In this document: positions 25,250 to 33,690 of the stretch, piece after piece
Numbering within the stretch: position 1 is the stretch's first letter
Layout of the letters: each line of letters starts with the position of its first letter
Assembly: GCF_033406955.1 (NCBI RefSeq)
Contig: NZ_CP137734.1
Span: 6,200,001-6,264,000, forward strand
Length of the DNA: 64,000 bases
DNA from: Streptomyces violaceoruber
Lineage (GTDB): Bacteria; Actinomycetota; Actinomycetes; Streptomycetales; Streptomycetaceae
Reading direction: 5' to 3'
Translations under genes and position numbers: made by a program
Notes under the pieces: generated by a model
Seen by the model: only the letters and a program-made list of their open reading frames with translations
Database searches by the model: none
Told to the model about the DNA's origin: nothing

Positions 25250-25376
25250 GTCGGCACCAAGGATGCCAGGACGTGTGGACGGACCCCGGACCAGGGTAGG
25301 ACCGCGCTGGTGTACCGGCGCACCGGCGCTGCCGCCGTCAAGAGGCCCTGCCTCCCCGCCCGCCACCGCAGGCCCC

Positions 25377-25408
25377 GACCGGCCGCTTGCCGCGCGCGGC
25401 GGCCGGTC
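25377..25408 (-). terminator. Hairpin after the PknL-like kinase gene
   Basis: A 10-bp stem, GACCGGCCGC (25377-25386) with GCGGCCGGTC (25399-25408), loop 12 nt. It lies about 30 nt beyond the kinase stop and before nfo on the same strand. No U-tract follows, as is common in this genus. Confidence 0.6.
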
Positions 25409-25437
25409 CGGCGTCCGGCGCCGGGGCCGGGGCCGGA

Positions 25438-27411
25438 TCAGCGAATCGTGATGGTGACCGTCGACCCCTCGGGAGCCGTGTCCCCGCCGTCCACGGACTG
25501 CTTCTTCACGGTGTCGCCGAACAGCCCGAGCAGACCGCGGTCCTCGTCCACTTCGAAGCCCGCGTCCTCGAGCTTCTGCTTGGCGTCGTCCACGCTGTCC
25601 CCGACCACGTCCGGGACCTCGATCATCCGGGGCCCCTTGGACACCGTGAGCGTCACCGTGTCCCCCTCGGCGGCCCGGCCGCCCGGCTCCGGCGTCTGCC
25701 GGGCCACCCGGCCGCTGTCGTACTCCGAGTTCACCCGCTCGTCGGCGGTCTTCACCTTCAGGCCGGCCCCCTCCAGCTCGGCCCGCGCCTCGTCCAGGTC
25801 GTCGCCCGTGACGTCCGGGACGTCGACCGGGCTGCCCTTGCTGACGACCAGGGCGACCGCGGAGCCCGCGCGCACCGTGGTGCCCGACCCGGGCTTGGTG
25901 GAGATCACGAAGCCCCTGGCCACCTCGTCGCTGAACGCCCGGGTCACCATGCCCGGCTCCAGCCCCTCGTCCTCGAGCAGCGTGCGGGCCTTGTCCAGCT
26001 TGTAGCCCGTCACGTCCGGCAGCTTCACGGTGTCGGGGCCGTCGGAGACCGTGAGGGACACGGAGTCGTTCTTCCGGATGCGGTCGCCCACCCCGGGGTC
26101 GGTGCTGATGACCTTGCCGCGCTCCACGGTGTCGCTGTAGGCGTGCCGCACCTTGCCGACGTCGAGACCGGCGTCGTCCAGCCGGTCCCGGGCCTGCGCC
26201 TCGGTCTTGGACAGCAGCGGCGGCACCTTGGTGAACTGGCCGGAGTTGATGTACCAGACGCCCGTGCCGATCCCCAACACCAGCAGGACGGCCACGACGA
26301 TCGTCAGCGGCCCGCGGCGCAGGCGCAGCCGCCGGGACGGGGAGGGGGCCGGCGGGGGAGCGGCCAGCCGGCTGGTGCGGTTGACCCCGTCCGCGCCGAA
26401 CCCGCCGTCCGAGGCGAAGCGGCCGTCCGGGCCGGCGGACCCGTCGTCCTCGTTGACGGGCAGCGGCCGGGGCATCGTCAGCGCGCGCGGGATCACGCTC
26501 GTGCGGTCCTCGGCGTTGTCGTGCTCCGCGGCGAGCGCCTGCGGCGGCACCGCGTCCAGCTGGGCCGCGCTCAGCGACTCACGCGCCTCGCGGGCCCGCG
26601 CGAGCAGCGCCACGGCGTCGTGCGGCCGGATCTCCGGGTTCCGCGCGGTCGCCGCGGCCACCAGCTCGTCCAGCTCGTACGCCAGCTCCGGCACGGCGGC
26701 CGAGGGCGGCGGCACGTCCTCGTGGAGGTGCTTGTAGAGCACCGCCGCGGGGGAGTCCCCGTCGTGCGGCTTGGCGCCGGTCAGCATCTCGTACAGCACG
26801 ACACCGCACGCGTACACGTCGACCCTGGGGTCGGCGGTGCCGTGCTCGATCTGCTCGGGCGCCAGGTAGGAGACGGTGCCGAGGACGGCGCCGGTGGTGC
26901 TGGTCACGGTGTCCACGGCCCGGACCAGGCCGAAGTCGGCGACCTTGACCCGGCCGTCGTCACCTATCAGCACGTTCTCCGGCTTCATGTCCCGGTGCAC
27001 GAACCCCGCCCGGTGCGCGGCGCCGAGCGCGGCGAGGACCGGCTCCAGGATGTCCAGCGCCGCCCGCGGCCTGAGCGCCCCGCGCTCGCGCAGCACGTCC
27101 CGCAGGGTGCAGCCCGCGATGTACTCCATCGCCAGGTAGACGTACGCCCCCTCGGCCCCCTGGTCGAAGACCTGGACGACATTGGGGTGGTCGAGCCGGG
27201 CCACCGACTTGGCCTCGCGGATGAACCGCTCGACGAAGGTGGCGTCGGTCGCGAGCGTCGGGTGCATCACCTTCAGCGCGAGCACGCGGTCCAGGCGGGT
27301 GTCCACGGCCCGGTAGACCGTGGCCATCCCGCCGACCGCGATCCGCGCCTCGACGCGGTACCGGCCGTCGAGCACCTGCCCGACGAGAGGGTCCTGAAGG
27401 GTCGTGTCCAC
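25438..27411 (-). CDS. Serine/threonine protein kinase with four PASTA domains, PknL-like
   Basis: A 657-residue membrane kinase. The Hanks kinase domain covers about 17-280: glycine loop AVGGMATVY, ATP Lys47, VHRDMKPEN near 138, DFG near 159 and APEQ. A disordered linker leads to one membrane helix (about 367-389), followed by four external PASTA repeats of about 65 residues that would bind muropeptides or lipid II. GTG 27411 follows a TACACT box by 7 nt, so the mRNA is leaderless. The place between the DAHP synthase gene and an Rv2175c-like gene equals pknL of M. tuberculosis, although mycobacterial PknL lacks the PASTA part. Confidence 0.88.
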   Translation of the reverse strand: MDTTLQDPLVGQVLDGRYRVEARIAVGGMATVYRAVDTRLDRVLALKVMHPTLATDATFVERFIREAKSVARLDHPNVVQVFDQGAEGAYVYLAMEYIAGCTLRDVLRERGALRPRAALDILEPVLAALGAAHRAGFVHRDMKPENVLIGDDGRVKVADFGLVRAVDTVTSTTGAVLGTVSYLAPEQIEHGTADPRVDVYACGVVLYEMLTGAKPHDGDSPAAVLYKHLHEDVPPPSAAVPELAYELDELVAAATARNPEIRPHDAVALLARAREARESLSAAQLDAVPPQALAAEHDNAEDRTSVIPRALTMPRPLPVNEDDGSAGPDGRFASDGGFGADGVNRTSRLAAPPPAPSPSRRLRLRRGPLTIVVAVLLVLGIGTGVWYINSGQFTKVPPLLSKTEAQARDRLDDAGLDVGKVRHAYSDTVERGKVISTDPGVGDRIRKNDSVSLTVSDGPDTVKLPDVTGYKLDKARTLLEDEGLEPGMVTRAFSDEVARGFVISTKPGSGTTVRAGSAVALVVSKGSPVDVPDVTGDDLDEARAELEGAGLKVKTADERVNSEYDSGRVARQTPEPGGRAAEGDTVTLTVSKGPRMIEVPDVVGDSVDDAKQKLEDAGFEVDEDRGLLGLFGDTVKKQSVDGGDTAPEGSTVTITIR

Positions 27412-27504
27412 GCAGGTGAGTGTACGAGCCGCCACCGACACCCCGCGCCGCCGAGCGGAATGGGACCGGTACTGCAGCGCACCTGTGACGTACGCAACGC
27501 ACCC

Positions 27505-27570
27505 AGCTGCGGGCAGTCGTGTCGCTGGGGCGGCACGGGTGGGCGCAGCGGCACCCCGCAACGCCGGGTC
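27505..27570. repeat. Dispersed intergenic repeat family B, copy 2
   Basis: It starts AGCTGCGGGCAGTCG and contains CGGCACGGGTGGGCGCAGCG then GCACCCCGCAACGCCGGG. The order of blocks equals that at 5417-5514 but the middle is shorter. It lies between the kinase promoter and the thiG stop codon. Confidence 0.7.
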
Positions 27571-27599
27571 GCGCACTCCCCAGCCCCAGCACCGGTCCG

Positions 27600-28394
27600 C
27601 TAGAAGGCAGGCCGCTCCGGGTCCAGCACCGCCAGGCCCTCCGCAGGAGACGACGCCTCGGCGAAATGCCGCCGCGGAATCCGCCCGGCCCGCCGAGCCA
27701 ACCGCCCCGCCTCCACCCCCGCCCGCATCGCCGCAGCCATCAGCACCGGCTCCTGCGCCCGCGTCACCGCCGAGGCCAGCATCACACCCGCGCACCCCAG
27801 CTCCATCGCCAGCGCCACGTCCGACGCCGTACCGGCCCCGGCGTCCAGGATCACCGGTACGCGCGCGTGCTCCACGATCAGCTGGAAGTTGTGCGGGTTG
27901 CGGATCCCGAGGCCTGACCCGATCGGCGAGCCCAGCGGCATGATCGCCGCGCACCCGGCGTCCTCCAGCTTCCGCGCGAGCACCGGGTCGTCGTTGGTGT
28001 ACGGCAGCACGGTGAACCCGTCGTCCACCAGCGTCTCCGCCGCGTCCAGCAGCTCGACCGGGTCCGGCAGCAGGGTGCGCTCGTCCGCGATGACCTCCAG
28101 CTTGACCAGGTCCGTGCCGAGCGCCTCGCGCGCGAGGCGGGCCGTGAGCACCGCCTCCCCGGCGGTGAAGCAGCCGGCCGTGTTCGGCAGCACCCGGATG
28201 CCGAGCCGCTCCAGCACGGACAGCACGGAGCCGTGCACCGAGGCGTTCACCCGCCGCATCGCGACGGTCGTCAGCTCCGTCCCGGAGGCCACCAGCGCGC
28301 GCTCCAGCACGTCCAGGCTGGGCGCCCCGCCCGTACCCATGATCAGGCGGGACGCGTACGTCGTACCGCCGAGGACGAAGGGATCGTCGGCCAT
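27600..28394 (-). CDS. thiG: Thiazole synthase
   Basis: A 264-residue TIM-barrel enzyme that builds the thiazole phosphate of thiamine from deoxyxylulose 5-phosphate, ThiS-thiocarboxylate and dehydroglycine. The Schiff-base lysine is Lys98 (DLVKLEV). Further conserved parts are PNTAGCFTA near 70, [10 protein letters not shown] near 152 and [10 protein letters not shown] near 183. AAGGAGG lies close before ATG. It follows thiS with only 2 nt between and belongs to the thiO-thiS-thiG operon under the TPP riboswitch. Confidence 0.95.
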
Positions 28395-28396
28395 GG

Positions 28397-28597
28397 TCAG
28401 CCTCCTTGGACGGCGGTGAGGATCTCGACACGGTCACCGTCGGCCAGGGCGGTGGCGGACCACCGCGCGCGCGGGACGACGGTCTCGTTCAGGGCGGCGG
28501 CCACTCCGGACGGGGCCGCGGTGAGCGTGCCCACCAGCGCGTCCAGGGCGGTGCCGGGAGCCACCTCGCGCGGCTCGCCGTTGACGGAGATGTTCAT
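28397..28597 (-). CDS. thiS: Sulfur carrier protein ThiS
   Basis: A 66-residue ubiquitin-like protein (beta-grasp). The C-terminus ends in Gly-Gly, the site that is adenylated and turned into a thiocarboxylate. [11 protein letters not shown] at the start is typical for the family. Its ATG overlaps the thiO stop by 4 nt (ATGA), and thiG begins 2 nt after its stop. Confidence 0.95.
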
Positions 28598-29799
28598 GCG
28601 GGCTGCTCCGAGCGTGCGGGGACGGCGCTGAAGCGCCTCGGGCCGAAGGGGCGGGCCACGTCCGGCAGCTCCCCGCCGGTCAGGGCCTCCGCCATGACGT
28701 CGCCGGTGACGGGGGTGAGCAGGACGCCGTTGCGGTAGTGACCGGTGGCCAGCAGCAGGCCGTCCAGAGCGGTCGGGCCGAGCAGCGGGGCGTTGTCCGG
28801 GGAGCCGGGACGCAGACCCGCGCGGGTCTCCGTCAGAGGCAGCTCCGTGATGCCGGGCACCAGCTCGTGGGCGTCGCGCAGCAGTTCGTAGACGCCGCCC
28901 GCGGTGACCGTCGTGTCCCAGCCCAGCTCCTCGCTGGTGGCGCCGACGACCAGCTCGCCGCTCTCCCGGGGCACCAGGTAGACGTGGTTGCCGCGCACCA
29001 CGGCGCGCACGGTCCGGTTCAGCAGCGGCCCCGGCGTCCGCGGCATGGTCAGCCGCAGTACCTGCCCCTTCACCGGCCGCACGGGCGGCAGCACGGCCTC
29101 CGGCACGCCCCCGAGCCGCCCGCTCAGGCTGCCCCCGGCCAGCACCACCTGCCCGGCCTCCAGGGCGGTGCCGTCGGCGCCGACGACGCCCGTGGCCCGG
29201 TCCCCGCGCCCGACGGTGAGCCGCTCGGCCCACACGCGGTGGAAGACCACACCCGCGTGTTCGCAGGCGGCGACCAGCGCGCGGGCGAGGCGGCGGGGGT
29301 CGATCTGGTGGTCGCCGTCCACCCGGAGCCCCCCGCGCACGCCCGGCGCGAGCATCGGCTCCAGGCGTCGGCACTCGCGCCCCGACAGCCACTCGGACTC
29401 CAGGCCGGAGCGCTGCTGGAGCGCGTGCAGTTCGCGCAGGTGGGCGCGGTCGTCGGCGTCCAGCGCGACGGCGAGTGTGCCGCACCGCCGGTAACCGAGG
29501 TCGTGGCCGGTCAGCTCGGTCAGCTCGGCCGCGAACTCCGGGTAGCGGCGGGCCGAGGCGAGGTTCAGCGCGAGCAGCGTCTCCTCGCCGTAGTGCAGCT
29601 CCGTGACGGCGGCCAGCATCCCGGCCGCCACCTGGGCCGCCCCGCCGCCCGGCTCGGGGTCCACGAGGGCGGTGACCAGCCCGCGCCGCGCGGCCCGCCA
29701 GGCGGTGACGAGCCCGATGATCCCGCCGCCGACGACGAGAACGTCGGGCGTACGGGACGTACGAGGTGTGTGCGGAGGCGTGTGTGATGGAGACGACAT
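28594..29799 (-). CDS. thiO: Glycine oxidase ThiO
   Basis: A 401-residue FAD-dependent D-amino acid/glycine oxidase. The dinucleotide motif VVGGGIIGL lies at 21-29, followed by VTALVDPEPGG at the end of the first Rossmann unit. Conserved C-terminal motifs include TRAGLRPGSPD near 327 and LLATGHYRNGVLL near 352. It oxidises glycine to iminoglycine (dehydroglycine) for ThiG. The start ATG 29799 follows the TPP riboswitch closely, so riboswitch folding could hide its translation start. Confidence 0.92.
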   Translation of the reverse strand: MSSPSHTPPHTPRTSRTPDVLVVGGGIIGLVTAWRAARRGLVTALVDPEPGGGAAQVAAGMLAAVTELHYGEETLLALNLASARRYPEFAAELTELTGHDLGYRRCGTLAVALDADDRAHLRELHALQQRSGLESEWLSGRECRRLEPMLAPGVRGGLRVDGDHQIDPRRLARALVAACEHAGVVFHRVWAERLTVGRGDRATGVVGADGTALEAGQVVLAGGSLSGRLGGVPEAVLPPVRPVKGQVLRLTMPRTPGPLLNRTVRAVVRGNHVYLVPRESGELVVGATSEELGWDTTVTAGGVYELLRDAHELVPGITELPLTETRAGLRPGSPDNAPLLGPTALDGLLLATGHYRNGVLLTPVTGDVMAEALTGGELPDVARPFGPRRFSAVPARSEQPA

Positions 29800-29811
29800 G
29801 GGCGTCCAGCC

Positions 29812-29903
29812 CCTCCCTTCGCCGGCATGACCCGGATCAGGTTCGTACGGTCGGAGGCCGCCAGCCTCCCTCTCAGCCCGGTGCGTCCGGGCTCCCGCGA
29901 GTG
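29812..29903 (-). promoter_or_regulatory. TPP riboswitch (THI element)
   Basis: On the minus strand the conserved cores are present: CTGAGAGG (from 29876), ACCTGATCCGGGTCATGCC (29842-29824) and the closing GGCGAAGGGAGGG. The P1 arms lie at the ends of this interval. It would bind thiamine pyrophosphate and switch off thiO-thiS-thiG. The element ends about 13 nt before the thiO start, so control of translation initiation is the likely mode. Confidence 0.93.
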
Positions 29904-29916
29904 CCTTGCTCCGGCC

Positions 29917-29946
29917 ACCCTAGCCCGCCGGGCGGCGCCCCTGTAA
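29917..29946 (-). promoter_or_regulatory. Promoter of the thiOSG operon
   Basis: A TAGGGT -10 box at 29917-29922 and a TTACAG -35-like box at 29941-29946, 18 nt apart. Transcription would start near 29910, a few bases before the riboswitch. Confidence 0.6.
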
Positions 29947-30034
29947 GGGAGCCTCCCGGGGCCGGGGGCGTCGCCGGGCAGCCCGCGGGGTGCGGGCACC
30001 GACCGGCGAAACGCCGGGTGTCTATGGTGATCGG

Positions 30035-31339
30035 GTGAGCGAGCAGACGCGGGAACGAGAACAGCGGGACCGACGCGAACGGGGACGGCGGCCGGCGGCG
30101 GACGCGGAGCGCCGTGTGGTCGTGGTGGGCGCCGGGATGGCGGGCGTGCAGACCGCGGTCGCCCTGCGGGAACAGGGCTTCACCGGCCCGGTGACCCTGA
30201 TCGGTGCGGAGCCGCACCAGCCGTACGACCGCCCCCCGCTGTCCAAGGCCGTCCTGCTCGGCACCGCCGAGGGCTCCGCCTTCGACGTCGACTTCGAGGC
30301 CCTCGGCATCACCCTGCGGCTGGGCTGCGAGGCCCTGGGCGTGCGCCCCGCGGAGCACGTCCTGGACACCTCCGAGGGGCCCGTGCCCTACGACGTCCTC
30401 GTTCTGGCGACCGGCGCCGAACCGGTGCGGCTCCCCGGCGCGGAGGGCGTGCCCGGCGTGCACCTGCTGCGCACCCTGGACGACGCGGAACGGTTGCGGC
30501 CGGTACTCGCCCGGCAGCACGACGTCGTGGTCGTCGGCGCGGGCTGGATCGGCGCCGAGTTCGCCACCGCCGCGCGCGAGGCGGGCTGCGCGGTGACCGT
30601 GGTGGAGGCCGCCGACCGGCCGCTGGCCGACGCGCTGCCCGCCGAGGTCGCCGCGCCGATGACCGCCTGGTACGCCGACGCCGGCGCCGAACTGCGCACC
30701 CGCGCACGTGTGGAGCGCGTCGAGTCCGGCGGCCCCGGTGAGTCCGGCCGGGTCGTCCTCGACGACGGCACCCGGCTGGCCGCGGGCGCGGTCGTCGTCG
30801 GCATCGGCGCCCGCCCGGCCACCGGCTGGCTGGCCGGGTCCGGCATCGCCCTCGGCGCGCACGGCGAGGTGCTGGCCGACGACCTCCTGCGCACGTCCGC
30901 GCCGGACGTCCACGCGGTCGGCGACTGCGCCTCCTTCCCCTCTGCCCGCTACGGCGAGCGGCTGCTGGTGCACCACTGGGACAACGCCCTCCAGGGCCCG
31001 CGCACGGTCGCCGCCGACATCGTCGGCGCCCCGGGCGGCGAGACCCCGGCGGCCTACGACCCGGTGCCCTACTTCTGGTCCGAGCAGTTCGGCCGCTTCG
31101 TCCAGTACGCCGGTCACCACACCGCCGCCGACACCACCCTGTGGCGCGGCGAGCCCGCGAGCCCGGCGTGGACAGTCTGCTGGCTGCGCGAGGGCCGCCT
31201 GGTCGCCCTGCTCGCGGTGGGCCGCCCCCGCGACCTGGCGCAGGGCAGGCGCCTGATCCAGGCGGGCACGCCGATGGACCCGGACCTGCTGGCCGACCCG
31301 GCGAAGCCGTTGAAGGCGGCGACGGCGGCCACGGCGTAG
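30035..31339 (+). CDS. NAD(P)/FAD-dependent oxidoreductase (ferredoxin reductase type)
   Basis: A 434-residue two-dinucleotide-binding flavoprotein. A charged 25-residue N-tail precedes the FAD motif VVVVGAGMAG near 28-37. YDRPPLSK near 66-73 is typical of rubredoxin/ferredoxin reductases, the NAD motif VVVGAGWIGAEF is near 165, and VHAVGDCA near 290 closes the FAD site. The C-terminal domain has VPYFWSEQFG, again a ferredoxin reductase feature. It would pass electrons from NAD(P)H to a ferredoxin or a similar partner. GTG 30035 lies 6 nt after a TATGGT box, so leaderless. The partner is unknown. Confidence 0.87.
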   Translation: MSEQTREREQRDRRERGRRPAADAERRVVVVGAGMAGVQTAVALREQGFTGPVTLIGAEPHQPYDRPPLSKAVLLGTAEGSAFDVDFEALGITLRLGCEALGVRPAEHVLDTSEGPVPYDVLVLATGAEPVRLPGAEGVPGVHLLRTLDDAERLRPVLARQHDVVVVGAGWIGAEFATAAREAGCAVTVVEAADRPLADALPAEVAAPMTAWYADAGAELRTRARVERVESGGPGESGRVVLDDGTRLAAGAVVVGIGARPATGWLAGSGIALGAHGEVLADDLLRTSAPDVHAVGDCASFPSARYGERLLVHHWDNALQGPRTVAADIVGAPGGETPAAYDPVPYFWSEQFGRFVQYAGHHTAADTTLWRGEPASPAWTVCWLREGRLVALLAVGRPRDLAQGRRLIQAGTPMDPDLLADPAKPLKAATAATA

Positions 31340-31351
31340 CCAGGTTTCCGA

Positions 31352-31374
31352 CTGTCAGTGCCAGGTGGCAGGCT
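31352..31374 (+). promoter_or_regulatory. RecA-NDp/PafBC-type promoter
   Basis: CTGTCAGTGCC (31352-31362), 6 nt, then CAGGCT (31369-31374). The motif and the 11-nt gap between the TTGTCA-like and -10 hexamers equal the RecA-NDp consensus TTGTCAGTGGC-N6-TAGGGT, known to drive LexA-independent DNA-damage genes in actinobacteria. GTG of the next gene lies 6 nt after the -10. Confidence 0.65.
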
Positions 31375-31380
31375 GGAGGC

Positions 31381-31746
31381 GTGACCGAGATTGACGCAAA
31401 GACCGATGCTCTCGTGCCCGCCTGGCTCACCGTTCCCGACATCGCCGAGATGCTCGGCGTCGAGGTGACCCGGGTACGCCAGCTGATCAAGGAGGGCCAG
31501 CTCATCGCCGTACGCCGCGGTGAGAACCGCGCGCTGCACATCCCCGCGGCCTTCATCGACGAGGACAAGGTCGTCAAGGGCCTGGTCGGGACCCTGACGC
31601 TGCTGCGGGACGACGGCTTCACGGACGAGGAGATGCTGGAGTGGCTCTTCACGCCCGACCCGAGCCTGCCCGGCACCCCCGCCCAGGCACTGAGTGAGAA
31701 CCGCGGTACGGAGGTGAAGCGCCGCGCCCAGGCGCTCGCCGTCTGA
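31381..31746 (+). CDS. Rv2175c-like DNA-binding protein
   Basis: A 121-residue protein of the Rv2175c family: an N-terminal winged helix-turn-helix (LTVPDIAEMLGVEVTRVRQL, about 16-35) and a C-terminal helical domain ending in RGTEVKRRAQ. The N-terminal TEIDAKTDA contains Thr residues, and in M. tuberculosis an N-terminal Thr is phosphorylated by PknL, which turns DNA binding off. GTG 31381 follows a -10 box by 6 nt, with a GGAGG too close to be used. The PknL-like kinase lies 4 kb away on the other strand. Confidence 0.87.
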   Translation: MTEIDAKTDALVPAWLTVPDIAEMLGVEVTRVRQLIKEGQLIAVRRGENRALHIPAAFIDEDKVVKGLVGTLTLLRDDGFTDEEMLEWLFTPDPSLPGTPAQALSENRGTEVKRRAQALAV

Positions 31747-31770
31747 CCCGCACCGCCGATCCGCCACACC

Positions 31771-31798
31771 GCCCGGCGTGCGGCCACGCACGCCGGGC
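31771..31798 (+). terminator. Terminator hairpin after the Rv2175c-like gene
   Basis: A perfect 12-bp stem (31771-31782 with 31787-31798) with a GCCA tetraloop, 25 nt after the stop codon. Confidence 0.75.
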
Positions 31799-31810
31799 GC
31801 CGTGCCAGTA

Positions 31811-31878
31811 CGCCACCATGGCGGGGTCCGTCGTGGGCCCACGCCACCACCGCGGGGTCCGTCCTGGGCCCACGCCAC
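31811..31878 (+). repeat. 31-bp direct repeat before thiE
   Basis: Units at 31811-31841 and 31842-31872 differ at only a few positions, followed by a partial third CGCCACCG. Each contains GGGGTCCGTC and TGGGCCCACGCCAC. They lie in the untranslated region just before thiE. Confidence 0.85.
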
Positions 31879-31900
31879 CGAACGACCGGGGGACACCCGC

Positions 31901-32572
31901 ATGCCCGACACCGCCCCGACCGCCGCCCGCGCCCGGCTCGCCGACGCCCGGCTCTACCTGTGCACGGACGCCCGCCGGAGCCAGGGCGACCTGCCCGAGT
32001 TCCTGGACGCCGTGCTCGCCGGCGGCGTCGACATCGTGCAGCTGCGGGACAAGGGAATGGAGGCGGCGGAGGAACTGGAGCACCTGGCGGTCTTCGCCGA
32101 CGCCTGCGCCCGCCACGGAAAGCTCCTCGCGGTCAACGACCGCGCGGACGTCGCGCACGCGGCCCGCGCCGACGTGCTCCACCTCGGCCAGGGCGACCTG
32201 CCGGTGCCCGCCGCCCGCGCGATCCTCGGCGACGACGTGCTGATCGGCCGCTCCACGCACGCCGAGTCCGAGGCCGCCGCGGCCGCGGCCCAGGAGGGTG
32301 TGGACTACTTCTGCACCGGCCCGTGCTGGCCGACCCCCACCAAGCCCGGCCGCCACGCACCCGGCCTCGACCTGGTCCGCCGCACGGCGGCGCTGGATAC
32401 CGACCGCCCCTGGTTCGCGATCGGCGGCATCGACCTCGGCAACCTGGACGAGGTGCTGGAGGCGGGCGCCCGGCGCGTGGTCGTCGTGCGCGCGATCACC
32501 GCCGCCGAGGACCCGGGCGCGGCGGCGGCCGAGTTCGCCCGGCGGCTGCGGCAGGCTCCGGCACACGGGTAG
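31901..32572 (+). CDS. thiE: Thiamine phosphate synthase
   Basis: A 223-residue TIM-barrel enzyme that joins HMP-pyrophosphate and thiazole phosphate to thiamine phosphate. Motifs: VQLRDKG (near 47-53), VNDRADVA near 76, HLGQGDLP near 91, and GRSTHAE near 114. FAIGGID near 169 forms part of the phosphate site. GGGGGA lies about 9 nt before ATG. Although close to thiOSG, it is on the other strand and I see no TPP riboswitch in front of it. Confidence 0.94.
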   Translation: MPDTAPTAARARLADARLYLCTDARRSQGDLPEFLDAVLAGGVDIVQLRDKGMEAAEELEHLAVFADACARHGKLLAVNDRADVAHAARADVLHLGQGDLPVPAARAILGDDVLIGRSTHAESEAAAAAAQEGVDYFCTGPCWPTPTKPGRHAPGLDLVRRTAALDTDRPWFAIGGIDLGNLDEVLEAGARRVVVVRAITAAEDPGAAAAEFARRLRQAPAHG

Positions 32573-32621
32573 CCGCACCTCGCCACCGACGTCGTCGCAG
32601 GCCGTCGTCTGCGGCGGGCAG

Positions 32622-32660
32622 GTGTCCAAAGGGTGGACAACAACTCGACAATGTGGACAA
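32622..32660. promoter_or_regulatory. DnaA-box cluster upstream of metF
   Basis: On the minus strand TTGTCCACA (32652-32660) is a perfect DnaA box and TTGTCCACC (32632-32640) has one mismatch, starts 20 bp apart. TGTCCA at 32623-32628 is a partial third element and forms the inverted pair TGTCCA-N5-TGGACA (32623-32639). The cluster ends 39 nt before the metF -10 box. Confidence 0.6.
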
Positions 32661-32710
32661 AAGTCCCGCATCCGGTTGGGTGACCGCCGCACCCTGGCTA
32701 ACCTGCCCAT

Positions 32711-33634
32711 ATGGCCCTCGGAACCGCAAGCACGAGGACGGATCGCGCCCGCACGGTGCGTGACATCCTCGCCACCGGCAAGACGACGTACTCGTTCGAG
32801 TTCTCGGCGCCGAAGACGCCCAAGGGCGAGAGGAACCTCTGGAGCGCGCTGCGGCGGGTCGAGGCCGTGGCCCCGGACTTCGTCTCCGTGACCTACGGCG
32901 CCGGCGGCTCCACGCGCGCCGGCACGGTCCGCGAGACCCAGCAGATCGTCGCCGACACCACGCTGACGCCGGTGGCCCACCTCACCGCCGTCGACCACTC
33001 CGTCGCCGAGCTGCGCAACATCATCGGCCAGTACGCCGACGCCGGGATCCGCAACATGCTGGCCGTGCGCGGCGACCCGCCCGGCGACCCGAACGCCGAC
33101 TGGATCGCGCACCCCGAGGGCCTGACCTACGCGGCCGAACTGGTCAGGCTCATCAAGGAGTCGGGCGACTTCTGCGTCGGCGTCGCGGCCTTCCCCGAGA
33201 TGCACCCGCGCTCCGCCGACTGGGACACGGACGTCACGAACTTCGTCGACAAGTGCCGGGCCGGCGCCGACTACGCCATCACCCAGATGTTCTTCCAGCC
33301 CGACTCCTACCTCCGGCTGCGCGACCGGGTCGCCGCGGCCGGCTGCGCGACCCCGGTCATTCCCGAGGTCATGCCGGTGACCAGTGTGAAGATGCTGGAG
33401 AGGTTGCCGAAGCTCAGCAACGCCTCGTTCCCGGCGGAGCTGAAAGAGCGGATCCTCACAGCCAAGGACGATCCGGCGGCTGTACGCTCGATCGGCATCG
33501 AGTTCGCCACGGAGTTCTGCGCGCGGCTGCTGGCCGAGGGTGTGCCAGGACTGCACTTCATCACGCTCAACAACTCCACGGCGACGCTGGAAATCTACGA
33601 GAACCTGGGCCTGCACCACCCACCGCGGGCCTAG
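32711..33634 (+). CDS. metF: 5,10-methylenetetrahydrofolate reductase
   Basis: A 307-residue FAD-dependent TIM-barrel enzyme that makes 5-methyl-THF for methionine synthesis. Motifs: FEFSAPKTPKG near 29-39 with the catalytic Glu, SVTYGAGGSTR near 59-69, LAVRGDPPG near 117, FPEMHPRS near 160, and ITQMFFQ near 190. A TAACCT -10 box (32699-32704) lies 6 nt before ATG, so the mRNA is probably leaderless. Confidence 0.95.
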   Translation: MALGTASTRTDRARTVRDILATGKTTYSFEFSAPKTPKGERNLWSALRRVEAVAPDFVSVTYGAGGSTRAGTVRETQQIVADTTLTPVAHLTAVDHSVAELRNIIGQYADAGIRNMLAVRGDPPGDPNADWIAHPEGLTYAAELVRLIKESGDFCVGVAAFPEMHPRSADWDTDVTNFVDKCRAGADYAITQMFFQPDSYLRLRDRVAAAGCATPVIPEVMPVTSVKMLERLPKLSNASFPAELKERILTAKDDPAAVRSIGIEFATEFCARLLAEGVPGLHFITLNNSTATLEIYENLGLHHPPRA

Positions 33635-33690
33635 ACCGGCCGCACGTATTTGCGACACACTGCGTAACGGCCACTGGGAGAGGGGCGTAC

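Noticed and set aside
31747..31900. TPP riboswitch before thiE
   Set aside because: The CTGAGA and ACCTGATC cores are absent; only a terminator and direct repeats are seen.
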